Shown here: piece by piece, positions 22,089 through 37,100 of the stretch
How the letters are laid out: every line of letters starts with the position of its first letter
How positions within the stretch are numbered: position 1 is the first letter of the stretch
Assembly (NCBI GenBank): GCA_023014365.1
Contig: JAEBUN010000033.1
Span: 310,001 to 374,000, forward strand
DNA: 64,000 nt
Origin: Lepiota brunneoincarnata
Taxonomy: Eukaryota > Basidiomycota > Agaricomycetes > Agaricales > Agaricaceae
Reading direction: 5' to 3'
Position numbers and translations under genes: made by a program
The notes under the pieces: generated by a model
What the model was told of the DNA's origin: nothing
The model's input: the letters and a program-made list of their open reading frames with translations, nothing else
Databases searched by the model: none

Positions 22089-25000
22089 ATGCCAGAACCC
22101 CCCAGGACTCAGTCTGCCCTCCAGGTGCGCCCGGTGCGCCCGTTTCCCCACTTTTCAATTGTCTGTTGGCTCACAACTTCTCTGAAACCTTACTTCAGCC
22201 CCGGCCCAACAGGTTCTTGCATAGCCTCTCGCAGTTCAAGGGCATCGTTCGTCTCCCCGGCCGCAAGACCAAGGATGATAGGGATTTGCAACATTATCCT
22301 TATCCTTCACAAACAGTCTCAATACGCCCCCATGCCGTTACCAAGCCCTACATGTCACAACCACACCTTGGCCTCAAACGAGGGCTCAACCGCGATTCGC
22401 ACGATGCTGAAGTATCGAAATTGTCCGGTTCATCGGAACGCTCCCTTTCGCACGATGAATGTGCACAGCAGAAACGATCATCATTGATTCAAGAACAGCC
22501 GCTGGGGTCGACCACGCAATTTGGCAGAAATATCAAGACCCCGAGTCCCCCTCCTCTACTACAATCAAAACAACAACCACAGTCTGCTGGGACGATAGTC
22601 ACCGGGGGGAGCATAGACGGTTTACCTATGACTACTATGGCTGCAGTGCCGGTGAGTTCCTCGCGGCGCTCGACTTCCCCAATCGTTCCCAGAGCACAGC
22701 CTGCGGATAAACGTACTGTTAAATCGCCTCCCACTGCTTCTTCTGTTCACGGGCCCAAAAGACCGAGCACCGCGAACTCGGTCCAATCCATCCCTACGAC
22801 GACAAAGTCAACGAAGACCTCGCCATTACTTACGCTCAAACGGTCGTTTTCGCAATTACGACTATACTCATCAACAACACTATCTGACGCCCCCGATCCA
22901 AGTCCCTTGCCGTCCAGTCTGAATCGTACTACTCCTATATCCACAAATTCCACCTCACCACCCCCGCCCCCTGGCCCTGCTCCCCGACCACCCACGTCTA
23001 TCACCCCGACGGGATCAACCAACGTCCTCCTCCCATCGGTATTACCGCTCCACTCACATCCACAACACCTCCCCGCCATACCCATGTCCGGTGCCCTTGC
23101 GCCCATGTCGGTCCCTAGACCCTTACCATCAGGGGTCCAGCGGCGACCTCCGACGACGACAGCGATGATACAACCACTCACCCTACCTCCCATAAACCAC
23201 CGCATCAGCCTAACCATGACGACGGACACGGGATCGGCAAGGCTGTCGCCTACCGTCATTTCGCGGCCTCCTCCGCTACCTTTGCTTAATCTACCCACAC
23301 TCACTCTGAGAACTAATAATGATGCTTCGGGTATTGGTGTTGCCACCGCCATCACTGCCAATAAAACGCAGAGATCTACTACTACTGCTACCATCAACTC
23401 GTTTGGTGCCGGTTCCGATGCTGGTAATGGGAAGGCGATGAAGAAGGAGGGGAAGGCTCAGTTGAAGAGTATGCCGGCGTTGCCTTTACAAGGGACTGGG
23501 AGAGGTGTAGGGGGTCACGAAGAAGCAGACGATGTTGAGGATGATGATGAGGAGGAGGAGGAAGATGATGATGACGATGAAGATGAGGATTCTGCTTCGA
23601 GATTGGATAGTAGTTCGAGATCCGGCTTCCTAGCGCCTGATACGAGTGGAGGAGCCACGATAATGATGAGGCCGAGCTGGGAAAGCTCGGCAAGTAGCCT
23701 CGGTCGTGCTGGATTGGGCGCGTCTTCCTCTCTTGCCCAAAGCCGGCCTTCAAGGGATAGGACACCGTCGAGTTCGTCATCTTATCATTCTGCGCTTAAC
23801 GTGTTTTCTCCGGAATCGACGGAGGTGGTGTTATTGAAACACCCTACGCCCCCTCGTGGTCATTTACAGAATCATACTCATACGCCCACAACCCCCTCAC
23901 CCCACCCGTCTCCATACGCGCAGCGACAGAAATCTCGCCTGCATGATTTACCGGAGGTAGACACCTCAAGGCTAGACTTGTCTTTTCTTTCCCGATCCCC
24001 GCCCGCCTCGCCTGCAGATACAAAAGGGAAGGGTAAGGCCCGTGACTTTGGCCATTTTATCGCTAGAGGGGATCATCGTCACGACCTGTCACCGACACCA
24101 ACGACTAGCACGACGGCTTTCCGTGGTTTCATTCCCCAGACATTACCATCGCCATCACCATCGCAAACACAATCTCCGACGACGGGTACCCTAGGACAAC
24201 AACAACACCAACATGGTGGGGGTGACTATTTCAGCTCTCGGGGTACTGCGCCAGCATCGTCTACTCTCCCTCATTCCTCCACTCATCCTTACCTCCTCCA
24301 CTCACGCACCCATACCCCATTCTCCCATCCACTTTCGCCGACTTCGCAAATTCAGACGCCTAGGACTGGCCCAGGTTCGGGTGGTGATCATTTTATAATG
24401 CGTTCACCTTTGTTGTCTGGTTTGCCGACGCCGAAGAGGAGCTCGACGGTGCTTTTGAGCCCGAAGGTTAATGGAGCTGCCGCTGGTGGTAACAGTGGTA
24501 GTGGTGGTGGCGGTGGTGGGTGGTAGTGTGTATGGGATGCCGATGATGGTCAAGAGGGCAAGTCAGAGTCTAGTTGATTTGCACACGATCGAAACCAAGG
24601 AAAGGAGAAGGTTGATGGACGAGGAAGCGAGGGTCGAGGAGGAAAAGGAGTTGGGAAGGATGCGGGAGCGAGAGAAGGAGAAGGAGAGGGGGTTCAAGGC
24701 GAGATCGAGATTCGAGGATGAGAAGGTCAAGGAGGACGACGAGGAGAGGGATAAAGTTGGCACACCTACCAAGGGCCCCAGTTCGCCCTTGATGGTAACG
24801 AGTCCTACTGGCCCCGGTATCGTTGATGGAGCAACGAAAAAGCAAAATAGACTGAGCACGGCTTCGCTCTACCTTCGTCGACGTCGATCGATGCCGATGT
24901 ACGATGAGTCGTCGGAACCACCACCCTACCCTACCTTTGCGCCTCGCCACATTAAATACAAGGTCATGCCCCGCGAAGACGAAGGCCGAGAGAAACTTCC

Positions 25001-26277
25001 GCCGTACACGAACGCGATATATCTCAAAGCCATTATGCCGCGCAAGTTGGAGTTTAGTCACCCGGGCGTCCAGGCACGCGATCGGAAATGGAGACGGGTG
25101 ATGTGTGTGCTGGAGGGGACGGCGTTTAGGGTGTACAAGTGTCCGCCTGGACATGCAGGTGTGGGGTTGATTGGGGAGTGGTGGGAGAAGCAAGTAGGGG
25201 CGGGAGATGTGAGCCTGCAACCGAACCATGCGGGTGCGGTGCCGACGATTCAGATTGAGACGAGGGAGAGCCGGAGACTGGCGGAGGAGCAGAGGGAAAT
25301 TGAGAGGCAGATTCAGAGGATTATGAAGGCAGACGGTGGCGACGGTGTTGGTGAGGAGGGGGTTGATGAGGCAGGGGAGACGATGTTATCGGTGCCTGCA
25401 AATATCGTTGTGCCTCCCACAGTGGTAGTGGAACCGGGACCGCTGCAGCATCAGCAGTATGATCCTACGTCGACTATCTCGAGCTCCAAGTCGCGTTTTA
25501 CGCAGCTTTTGAAACCGGGCAGGTCTCATGTGAGGTCGAAGAGCGATCATATGCATGAGCGGGCCACTCCAAATCCCTCACCGAGGCCGAGTTTGAATAT
25601 CCCGAGGGGAAGCGGGGCTTCTACGCCTATTTCGGGGAGGTCGCATTCGCCATTTGGGGCGAGTATGAGGGCGCACTCGCCTGTTTCAAGTTCGTCCCAC
25701 AGCATTATGGCTTCTGGGATGTCGATGCAAACATCGCATTCGTCGCTGCGGACGGGTAGCGCGACGCCGACGTCGCCATATTCGATCGTCAGTACTGGTC
25801 AACAACAGCAGCAGGCACACAACATGACCGATGCCGCCTCGACTTCGCAGTTGCAGTTTACGAGCCGGGAGAAGGACTTTTTGCCAGACCCAGATCCGGC
25901 AGACCTGATTCGAGAGTACACGATGCAGCATGCGGAGAGTGGGCTGGGAAATGACTATGGAAAGAGAAAGAACGTGATTCGGGTGCGGCTGGAGGGGGAG
26001 CAATTTTTGTTGCAGGCGAGGGACGTGGCGGGTGTCATTGAGTGGATTGAGGCAAGTAAGGTGTTAGTATGGGTCATCCGTAACTGATGAGGATGTTTGT
26101 AGGGTCTACAAGCGTCGATGAATATTGCGCTTGATCTGGACGAGCGACCGATGCCCCGCGGACCAATGTTCCCAAGGTAAGCAATATTTTGTGATGGTGA
26201 ATCTTTAGCTGAGAGCTGTATGTAGACGGCGACGGCGACGTCGGGCGCAACAAGCACCAGCACCGCCAGGTTACTAG
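22089..26277 (+). CDS. Large disordered protein with C-terminal PH domain (apparent frameshift)
   Basis: Exon 1 (22089-22124) encodes MPEPPRTQSALQ and splices to PRPNRFLHSLSQFKGIVRLP (from 22199). A long Ser/Thr/Pro-rich region with an acidic Asp/Glu tract (about 23535-23592) follows. After a Gly-rich GGT tract (24494-24522) the frame meets a TAG, while the +1-shifted frame continues as GSVYGMPMMVKRASQSLVDL. This suggests a one-base difference or an unrecognised intron. Downstream is a Glu/Arg-rich coiled segment, then a PH domain split by a long insert: first part LPPYTNAIYLKAIMPRKLEF and WRRVMCVLEGTAFRVYK, last part NVIRVRLEGEQFLLQARDV and GVIEWIE. The 51-nt intron at 26052-26102 has GC-AG ends (GAG|GCAAGT) and joins WIE|GLQASMNIALDLDERPMP. 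A final small exon (26226-26277) adds an Arg-rich tail. Probably a membrane- or lipid-associated adaptor. Confidence 0.85.
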
Positions 26278-26593
26278 TAGTCGGTAGTGATGGTGTGTGT
26301 ATGTACATAGTATTTATAATTCCCACGTTATTTTCCGGTTTTGGTGTTTGAGTGTTATCTACACTGCCCCTCGTCTCTTGTACTCTGTCATCGATATTCT
26401 CTCAAAACATCTTTCATACTCTTTCTCTTCTCCCTCTACACACCCACACCCTCACATCGCACCCCGCTCTTCCCTCCCCTCCACTCCCCTTCCCCCTCCC
26501 CCCTCGCCTCGTCACACACCACCACTCCGGGACACCTCCACGCCCTGAACGCGCGACAGCCACTCCCACACCCACCTCCGACACACCGCAGTC
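26278..26593 (+). promoter_or_regulatory. PP1 promoter region
   Basis: This 316-bp gap separates two genes in tandem. From about 26400 to 26590 the + strand is almost purely C/T/A, with long CCCTC/CACACC stretches, a typical pyrimidine-rich promoter of a highly expressed fungal housekeeping gene. No TATA box is seen. Confidence 0.5.
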
Positions 26594-28313
<1,720 letters not shown>

Positions 28314-28447
28314 ATGGTGCGCACAGGTGCACAGATCAGGCGGGACTAGGGGCGGGCAGTGGCAGTCATCGGGATCCAGCGGGCAATTGGTCAACGGTCA
28401 ACGGTACACACAATTCATCGGTCAGCAAGTTTAGCCAGCCTTCAACA

Positions 28448-28465
28448 CAGCAGCAGCAGCAGCAG
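28448..28465. repeat. CAG trinucleotide repeat
   Basis: Six CAG units in the PP1 3' flank, outside the coding frame. Confidence 0.9.
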
Positions 28466-29746
28466 TCGTGGAGTCATGGGTTCAGTTCAGCGGGATGGTC
28501 GAAAAGGAGAATGTAACACGGTTTGGACGCTCGCGAGAGCGGGATTTTGATATTACAGGACGAATTCCTTGCAAAATGTTGTTGACGATAGGGTGATCGT
28601 TATTGTATAATCACTCTTCATCCTCCCTCCTTTCCATTTCCGTTTATGTTAATCTGGGCTCTCCATCTGTGGGTTGTGTGGTTCTCTTAGCTGACTAGTT
28701 GATGGCAACGTTGGCTTATCCTCCATTGCCTTGTGGGGCCTGTGGCCGTCTGCCTGGTTTCTGTCTCGCTTTCCCTCCCCCGTTTGTGTGTGTCTCTAAC
28801 CACATCGCTCCCTAGCTCTTACTTAGCCTTGTATATTCTCTTCTGTCTTTGATTCCCATCCGTACATATACTCCTCACCTTCATATTTTCCCTAGTTTTT
28901 TTTTCTTTACTTTCTCCTTACGCCTTGATTTGAAAAGTTGTTTCTTCAGCTCGTGTTTGAATCTTATTTTGTCTCATTATTCTATTTCATTTCTATCCCT
29001 CTCTGAGGCTCACTGCTTGGGTGCAGAGGTCAGTGTTGTTATGCATAAGATGCCAGAAGTGGAACTAGAATATTCAATCAGACTGAAGACTCAGTCGACG
29101 GTCGATTGGAGGGTCGGAACGGTTTTGAAGATTCGGGGATGCCTGCAGACCGGGTTCGCCGAGAGTGAGGTGAGAAAGTTCGGCGCTTTAGGACGCCCGT
29201 GAGAGAGGGAGAGTGTGTGTGTGGTGTATGTATAGCTGGGGCATACGGGGTTTACAACTTAAAAAGCCTTCCTGCACGGATCAGAGATAGATAGGGAGCA
29301 TCGGACTTGGATGACCCATATCTTTCTTCCTCGTATGTTTTGAGATTTTCGGAAGCAGCGGGTGCTTATACCACGAGGTGGGAGTAGGGAAAAAGGGGGA
29401 GAAGCGGCCTATCAAGGGCGCTGCTGTCCTTCTTTAAACAAGTTTCTGGTGGCACGTCGGAAGTATAGTGTCAGAATGGGGACTTTCGTTTTTATTTCCC
29501 TGCCGTGTTCGCTTTCTGATTCCAAGTTATTCTTGCGAGAGGGCCAGGCAGAGGCTCGGTTTCAACGCATGATCGAAGTAGAAGAAAAAAAACTTTTGCC
29601 AGAGAGTTGGAGCCGGAGTGTCCATTCTGGACGTGAGATAAAACTAAAAACATCAATACGCGGATGAGCTCGCATGGCCCCCACCGCCCCAATGTCCTGC
29701 TCTAGGATGCGGGCGCCCTTGACGGTGAAGTCGGCCTGGTGCAGAT

Positions 29747-29770
29747 GGGGGGGGGGGGGGGGGGGGGGGG
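29747..29770 (+). repeat. 24-nt homopolymer G run
   Basis: Twenty-four consecutive G on the + strand, the longest mononucleotide run in the window. It could form G-quadruplexes; run length in assemblies is often inaccurate. Confidence 0.9.
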
Positions 29771-30868
29771 CACAAGCTGATCGACCCCGTATGTATTTAT
29801 GTATGTATGTGAACTTGTTTCCCCTCCTTGTCCAGAGCGGCCGCCTTCATCATCATCATGTCAATGTCTCTGTTCTATTCACGGGGCATATCAACTTGAC
29901 GACGAAGTCGGGGCGACCGAACGAGCGAGCGATTGAAACAAAGAAATGATTAAATTGATCTTCGGAAGATGCTGATAAATGGTTGATCCCCAGGCTCGTG
30001 CGGCCTCTAAAATTGGAAACGACAACTTAAACATATGGAGTGGCGCGCGTGCGCGGAACATTGCCATCATATTTTGAAAAGTTCTCAGCACCCACCCACC
30101 CCCTTCTTTCCCCTGCGGATAAGGTGGGCTTGTGGCGCGCGAACATGCACTCATTTCAGAACACCCCCCTTTCCCTTCCCCCTTGTGTTAGCATATATAC
30201 ATGCATGCATTCTAAAAATTTTCATGCTTCAGGAACATGGTTAGGCCCGAAGGCTGGCCGGAGCTTTTCCAGGCACTAGAAACTTCTGCAACCCCTCATT
30301 CTGGGTTAAAAAAACAAACCAAAACAGAAGAAGGCCGTGCCGTACGGGCGGAAACAATGCTCGGGTAGGGCTACTTGGAAATATGAAAGGAAACCCATAT
30401 GGAAATCACATTGTGGCGGCTAGTGTATAACCTTGTGGGGTTCGCTCCGGACTGCTTCCACAATATACATGTTTCTACACAATCAAGGAATTTGGCAACA
30501 TACGAAGCGAGGAATCTCAGATTCCTTTTGTTACGGGTTCAAGCCACAGGGGTGTCCATCATACACGCGTTTACATTAAAAGAAGATCGCGCAAGGCGAA
30601 CAACATCAAAAGACGTGGTGGATTGCATGGACAGATGGAAACCCTCGTGAATATAGTACATGACAGGTGGAAAGAGAAGGGTAATAGCCAGGCTATCCAC
30701 AGCAGCAGCAATAGCCCAGTATAACGGCAGAACAGATCCCATGAATGACATACTGAGAATAACTGTCTGGTTGCCATTTTCCTGCTGTCACCAATAACGA
30801 AGCTGATGGGAATCGAGGGGGGGGAAGGGGAGAGTGAAAAAAGTGGGGAATGGGAAATTTTGGGTTCG

Positions 30869-33069
30869 TTAAGCGGTCTTGTCTTGGAACGAGTCCGAAT
30901 GCTTCTCATCTCCATCTGCAGGTTCGTCAATCTTTCCGTGACCCCTCTTCACGATCTGCTCAGTAGCTTCCTCTCCATCGAAAATGGCGGCCGTCTCTTC
31001 GAGCGAGCGGTTCTTGGTCTCAATAATGTCTATAGTACCCATTGATCAATTCCAGCCCAAAGGGTAAGGGGAGAAAGAAAAAAAAAAGTGTGCGCACAGA
31101 TATAGCAGAAGATACCCTCAAAGATGAGCCAGCAGCAGTAGACAAGCTTTGGAGATGTGGGTCAACGTTCCGTAGGGAGTTTCAAAAGGGTAGATAACGT
31201 ACATAATATTTCCAACTGATGTGATCTGATGGGAATGATGAGCCATGTGGAATCTTGAAGGGTTAGTTATATAAAAAGTACACATACCGAGTGCAATGGG
31301 GTTGACATATTGGTTGAAGATAAGGGAGAGCGAGATGGCGAAATTGAAAATCGTGAAGCCCTTGGCACGAATGGAGAAGGGTAAAATCTCTACGGTGTAG
31401 GAGACGATGAGAGGGGTGAATGCCAAACTGGTGAAAACCCAGTCAGTTTAGTTCAACGATGAGAAAAGGGGATCCTTACTCGTAAGAAGCGTAGAAAAGG
31501 AAGATGAAGGCGATGACAGCATGGGCGGCGTTGTCATCACCACGTTCTATGGACAAGGCGGAGCAGAGGGTTTGGAGGGTGAAAAACACGAACATGCCGA
31601 TGACAGAGGTCATGAAGAGGACGCGGCGACCAATCCTGTTGACTAGGAAGGAGGCACCGAGAGCCCAGGCAAGGTTCCAAATTTGAAGGATACCGTTGAT
31701 GAGGAGTTTAGTGGTGGGATCTGTAATGCCAATGACATCAAAGACACGGGATAGGTAGTAGGACACGAGGCCGTTGCCGGACCATTGAGAGAAGAAGGCG
31801 AGAGCAAGAATGATCCTGAGACGCCTCAAATTGCCGGGCTGGGTGAAGATGGACTTCCAACCAATGTTGGCAGCGACGGTGCGATCAAACTCGATGGCAG
31901 CCTTGATTTCCTCGTACTCATACCGGACGAGAGGATCCTCCCTGAAAGTTGAGTTGCGTCAGAGGATGAGAAACCAACCACATTTAGATAATTTTACTGA
32001 CTGGTTTCCATCAGCATGATAGTAGGCGAGGGTCTTGAGAGCCTCAGTCTCTCTACCCTTGCTAATCAACCAACGAGGGGATTCGGGTACAAAGTAGATC
32101 AGGAAAACTTGAAGGATAGAGGGGAGAGCCTGAAGGACCGAGGGAATACGCCAAGCCCAGGTACTACCGGGGATCTTGAAAGTACCAAAAGTTGACCATG
32201 CGGCTCTGCGGGGGGGGGGATGGCTTTAGCCAACATTGCTTTGAAGAGAGCTAGTAACTTACATGATTGCACCAGAGTACCAAAGAGAGTTGTAGGCCGA
32301 GGTAAGAGGGGCGCGGTAGGTCGGGTATGATATTTCGGTGACCAGCATGGGAGCGGCATTGGCTACAAAAAGGAGAACTCAGTGAATTGGGTGAGTGTGA
32401 GAAAAATCAAGAAATGAACCTGCAAAGGTGAGTCCGAACCCAATTAGGAAACTGTCAAGAATAAGGATATTATCGCTTCTAAATATAGATATATACCCAC
32501 CGAGCCCCAATGAACATTCCAGTCGACTGAGCAGCCGTTTGGATGGCAGTCGCAACACACATGATGGAAGCACCGAAGAAGATCGCATGACGGCGGCCAA
32601 GGCCATCCGAAAGATATGGAGAGAAGGGATACGCCGCCAAACTGCCAATGTTCTGTAGGAATCGATGTCATTACACAACTCGCAACACCGTTCTCCGTGG
32701 CTTACCTGGATCGCATTAAGCAGGCCCAGCTGGCCGCCAGAAGGGTTGTTAAAGTAGCCTGTCCATTGAGGGAGGGTCTGAAGACCGTTCATCATACTTC
32801 CATCGTAACCATTGGTGGAGGAAGTGATCAGGCTAGGAGGGGTGGGTGTTGAACGTGAGTTTGTTATGCGGTCTCGCGAATAAGGACCCACAGGAGCACG
32901 ATCCATGCATTAAGTATAATAATCCTGACAATCAATATTTATGTCAGTACATCAACTAAAAAACCGAGTGATATACTCACCGTCTGTTGTTATACCATTT
33001 CCTGCGCGGGTCAACGAGATGGGCATACCCAGCAGTATGACTAGCATTGGCAACAGCGCCTCCAGCCAT
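30869..33069 (-). CDS. MFS sugar transporter (sugar porter family, lactose-permease/hexose type)
   Basis: Twelve-TM plasma-membrane transporter for a sugar, probably by proton symport. About twelve exons are needed. Start at 33069: MAGGAVANASHTAGYAHLVD. Joined segments read RRIIILNAWIVLL|LITSSTNGYDGSMMNGLQ, NAIQ|NIGSLAAYPFSPYLSDGL, GRRHAIFFGAS, GAR|FLIGFGLTFA|ANAAPML, FVPESPRWLISKGRETEAL, NRIGRRVLF, VEILPFSIRAKGFTIFN, NQYVNPIAL|DHISWKYY|LVYCCWLIFEG and DIIETKNRSLEETAAIFDGE. These contain the sugar-porter marks: the G-R-R loop motif, PESPRWL after TM6, and ETKxRSLEE after TM12. The stop is TAA at 30869-30871. One intron ends in ten C before GCAG. The substrate is not determinable; the closest general type is the fungal LAC12/HXT-like group. 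Confidence 0.92.
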
Positions 33070-34113
33070 GATTTAGAATCGGGGAAATAAGGAGCGGGTG
33101 AGAAGCTTGAGAAGCGACAGTACGGGTTTTATACGAAGGAATGCGTGTCAATACGGAGAATGCTCAGATGACCAGGATGAGGGGTTTTTCCAGAGGTACC
33201 CCGCTCGCCTCAAACCAGATCATTCGAGCCAGGGCCTCGTGCGTGACAGCTCCCGCATGCAAAGTGTCACACTCCGATCGTTACGCCTCCCACAATCTTC
33301 AACTGGGTCCGCTTCTCACGGCATGGAGGTTTAGATCTTGGCAACTTGGTTCGCTTTCCACCCAAAGTACCTCTTACTTCCCTCGCATCCACCCAGTATT
33401 TTCATCAAGTGCGAACAGACCTCATTCCCTTGTTAACACCACCCCTCACTCTCCGGAACCGTTCCCCCCCCCTCTCACTACTTCCGTGCGCATTATTTCG
33501 ACGAGGTTTCCCCCCCCCGGCTGTTTCAGCGTTCGGATCTGCAAAGCCATTCGGCAATGGCACCTGAGAAATATTCCGTTCTCGAGTGGGAAGCAGTAAA
33601 TATGTCAATTCATATGCAGCCCAAATTGGCACTTCTGCGCCCCGAGAATCTGCCGCGTTGACCATAGTGCCATTGGGCTTCCTTTTGATAGCACTTTCTC
33701 TACCCAGACCTGTAGCGCATCACTCGCATAATGCCATTTGATTTCTCAATAAACACGAGTTTCTCCGAGAGCCTACCGAACTCCTTATGGCTCAACCACC
33801 GATAACGACATCCATTCTTGAACGTCTTTCTGTCAACCTGTTGCCCCGCTGCATACAGAACGAGCGCGCAACTTTTTTTTGGTTTCTGAGCAGCCTCCTG
33901 AGACTTGACGTCTCTCCCCTTGTGTCAGCGAGTTGTATCATCTTGTTTCCCTCTGTTCCTTGGTTTTCGGTCCTTGCAGGTGTTCCAAATGATCAAACTG
34001 CTTCCTCATTGCGTGCAACGACATCAGAGACTTTGTGAAAATACTTGTAAGATAACCAAACCAATCATTCATCGGATAACGATGAAACGGGGGGGGGAGG
34101 GGGACGGTGACTA
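33070..34113. other. Upstream region of the MFS gene and 3' flank of ATG11
   Basis: About 1 kb. Open frames here (for example 33141-33599, +) show no family. Two runs of nine C lie at about 33464-33472 and 33510-33518. No clear promoter element is identified. Confidence 0.5.
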
Positions 34114-37100
34114 CTACAGGCGCTTGAGCAATTCCCGAGCTGGTGTGTCGCCCCCGGTGCGGTCAGCTGAGCCAGTTCCTCTGGCCTCCTCGGGCGGTGG
34201 AGATTCGACGGTCGGAGCCAGGGATCCCACCTCAGTTTTCTTTCTCCTACCAAATGACACTCCCCAGTTGCTTGCTAGGTTCGCCAACGTATTTGCTGCA
34301 GTCAAGACCGGCCTCGCTGGCTGGATTGTAGTTTGTGACGAGCTGCCGCCAGCCAAGGGTGACGACCGTGGGATGTGATATGACGTCGTCCTCCGTCTGT
34401 TCCTATTCAAAACGTTGCTCATACCATCCGATATAGACCCGTCAGAGGATTCAGTCACAGGTGATCTAAACGGATCCCCATCGTTGGAAGGGGATGACGA
34501 TATAAGATTCTGGTCCGCAAGAGCTGTGGTAGCTGGTGCCTTCACGCTTCCTGGCGAAGTCCCAATCGTCGGTATACGACCAGAGAACCTGGAAGTTGTC
34601 GACAGCCACGAGGCACGCGACCCGGGCCGTAACGGTGATGGTTGGCTCGCGATATTTTGAGGTACTGATGAGATGATGGGTGGGGGTGGGGGCGAGGCAT
34701 GTACAGGTGACTGGGATATTTGTGGTGGTGGTGATGGCGTGTCTCGTGCTGAGGATGAAATCTCGTGTGGTGTTTCTTGTGGTGCTATCTCATCGTGCGG
34801 CGGCCTATGTTGCGACGAGAGGGTATCTACCTGATTCTCGGAAGCCTGAGCGAGAAGACGTGATAGGGACGATGGGCGTGCGCCGGGTGATGAGTTTGAT
34901 CTCGCGCGCACTGGGAAAAACTGGGAATTAGGGGGGTGTGTTACACGGAAAGTCTCTTCCACTTCAGTTTCAGGTGGACCGGATGCTATAGCAGATGGCA
35001 AGGTCGGCGGACTGTTCATGGGCGTGATGACCGGCACACCGTCCCTCGATGTTTTGTCAATTGAAATTTTCCTAGAAGCCCGTCGTTTGTTTTGGCTAGG
35101 TTGAGTCCAGTCTTCGACTTCAAGCATGTAATATTTGACGCCGTCACCCAGCCCATATGGATTGCTCGTCGGGTCCTGAAAGAATGTGCCAAGTTAGTTT
35201 GATGGGCTAACTATCCCGTCGAAGAGAAGCTGATATCTACTCACCTGATGGTCAACAACGCGCTCCGCTATCGAAGTTATTCTAGCTACAATCCATTCCC
35301 GCGTTTTTAGTTGTTCTGCGAGATGTCCAGTAGCCTGAAGAAAGTAATGTGGGAAAGAAACTGGTCACAATGACGGAGCATTATCGGAGATAGCGAAAAA
35401 TAGAAACGTCAACACGCGAATACTGGTTTATATCTATGCACTTACCATTGAACGCGGCCCACGGCTTCGATACCGAGTTCCTCGTAGGTAGGAACAGTGC
35501 AAGATCTCCCTTCGCAAAATTCCTAAATGAGATTTTTCCTTTTGCGCGTTCTCTATACTCCTTGCATTGTTTCTGCCATTTGCGTATCGTTGACCCAGTC
35601 TTTGATATCACCTCTAGGAAATGATCGTGATCGAATCCGCGCAGAATCTCCAAAGCAGCCGCAGGGTCAGAGGGGTCGATGGGCTCAGCTTCTTCATAAT
35701 GACCTTGACCAATAATGCTGTGTCGCAACCCGGCTGAAAGTGCCGATTCCGCCATGTGGTGTGAGTGTGTGATAGTAGTGTGTCTTGTTGAGTTTGCGTG
35801 GGAAGTCATTGCTTGTGCCAAAGCCATCGCCTTAACATGGGAGTCGCGGAACGTGATTGCAACATCCAGAATCTGAGCAATTAGACGGCCGCCGCTTTCA
35901 AGGTGTTGCTCGAAATCGGAGTGTGAGACCTGTCCCGCGCGCAGGTCCTCCCTGAGTATCCGTTCGACATGTCTCGCTTCCCGAAGCTCGTGTTCAACCC
36001 GCTGCAATTCCTCCCGCAGCCCGACTGCATCCGCATTCGCCACCTCAACCTCCGCCCGGAAGTCCTTGATTGTCCTATCCTTACTCTCCACGACTGCTTT
36101 GAGTTCGAAGAATTGGCGCTCGAGTACAGCGCGGTCACCATCAGCTTCAGCTCTGTGATCCCGGATAATCCGATCATGTTCCGAAGCCTGCGCCCTTAAT
36201 AGACGGTCTTTCTCAAAGCTAGCCTCTTTAAGAGCTTGATGAACTTCATCACTTTCTGCACGAGCAGCCCGAATCTGCGCCTCCAGATCTTCTCCTCGGG
36301 AACGAGCACCCTCCAACTTCCGCAAGTTGTTTGCTTGTTCCTCGAGCAGGGCGACAACTTTAGTGGCGTTTTTGGATTCTAGCGCTTTGACTTCTTCAAA
36401 CTCGGCCTTGACTTGAACAAGTTCCTGTCTCAACAGCTCAGCCTCCCTCGACTGATCCGTTGCATCCGTTAACGCCCTTTCGAGGGAAGTCCGTTGGGTT
36501 TCGATATCAGCGGCAAGATCAACATTGCGTCCTTCCAATATCCGCCGTGCTTTCGCATCACCCTCTAACTGCGCTCGAACTTGATGCAATTCACGTTCAA
36601 AACGACTGCTGCGATCTTGCTCCATGTCCAAGGAGGAGCTGACCTCTTCAAGGTTTTTCTTAAGCCTGTGGATCTCAGATTGCATTGACCTTCTCTCCTC
36701 CTGAAACATGGCTTCTTGATGCGTCTTCGCCTCCTGGGTGATGCGTAGTCGTCCAGCCAACTCTTGATAAGCCTGCTCTTCGGCTTCAATCGCTGGGAAA
36801 AACGAGGGTAAAAGATCAACTGATTAACCCCATTCAATTATCATGGTGGCAGAGGTACTCACAACGCCTTCGAGACGAAGATAACCGCGAGGCAGACAAA
36901 ACTGTTCGACGTGTTAGATCATGATGTCAGCTATTAATGAATTACAGGGTCCGCGAAGGAAGCTAACTCACGGGAACGTTCAGCGATTCGCTCAAACCCT
37001 GTCTCCAGGCTATCCATCTTCGTAATCAGCTTCTGGAGAGACCCTCGGCATTCGGTTACAGCTCGCAAGGCTATCTCGTCATTCGATGATTGAGCGTATT

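Larger units (their letters stand above)
28314..30868. other. Intergenic region between convergent PP1 and MFS genes
   Basis: This 2.5-kb gap holds the 3' flanks of PP1 (+) and the MFS transporter (-). It contains a CAG repeat and a 24-nt G run. Open frames such as 28849-29202 are pyrimidine-driven (Phe/Ser/Leu-rich) and not supported as genes. Confidence 0.5.

Noticed and set aside
22747..23397. Long minus-strand frame inside the PH-domain gene
   Set aside because: Shadow of the Ser/Pro-rich coding strand.
28849..29202. Phe/Ser-rich + strand frame downstream of PP1
   Set aside because: It is explained by a T/C-rich tract in the 3' flank; no domain.
30530..30560. Possible tRNA B box (GGGTTCAAGCC)
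   Set aside because: No cloverleaf could be drawn around it.
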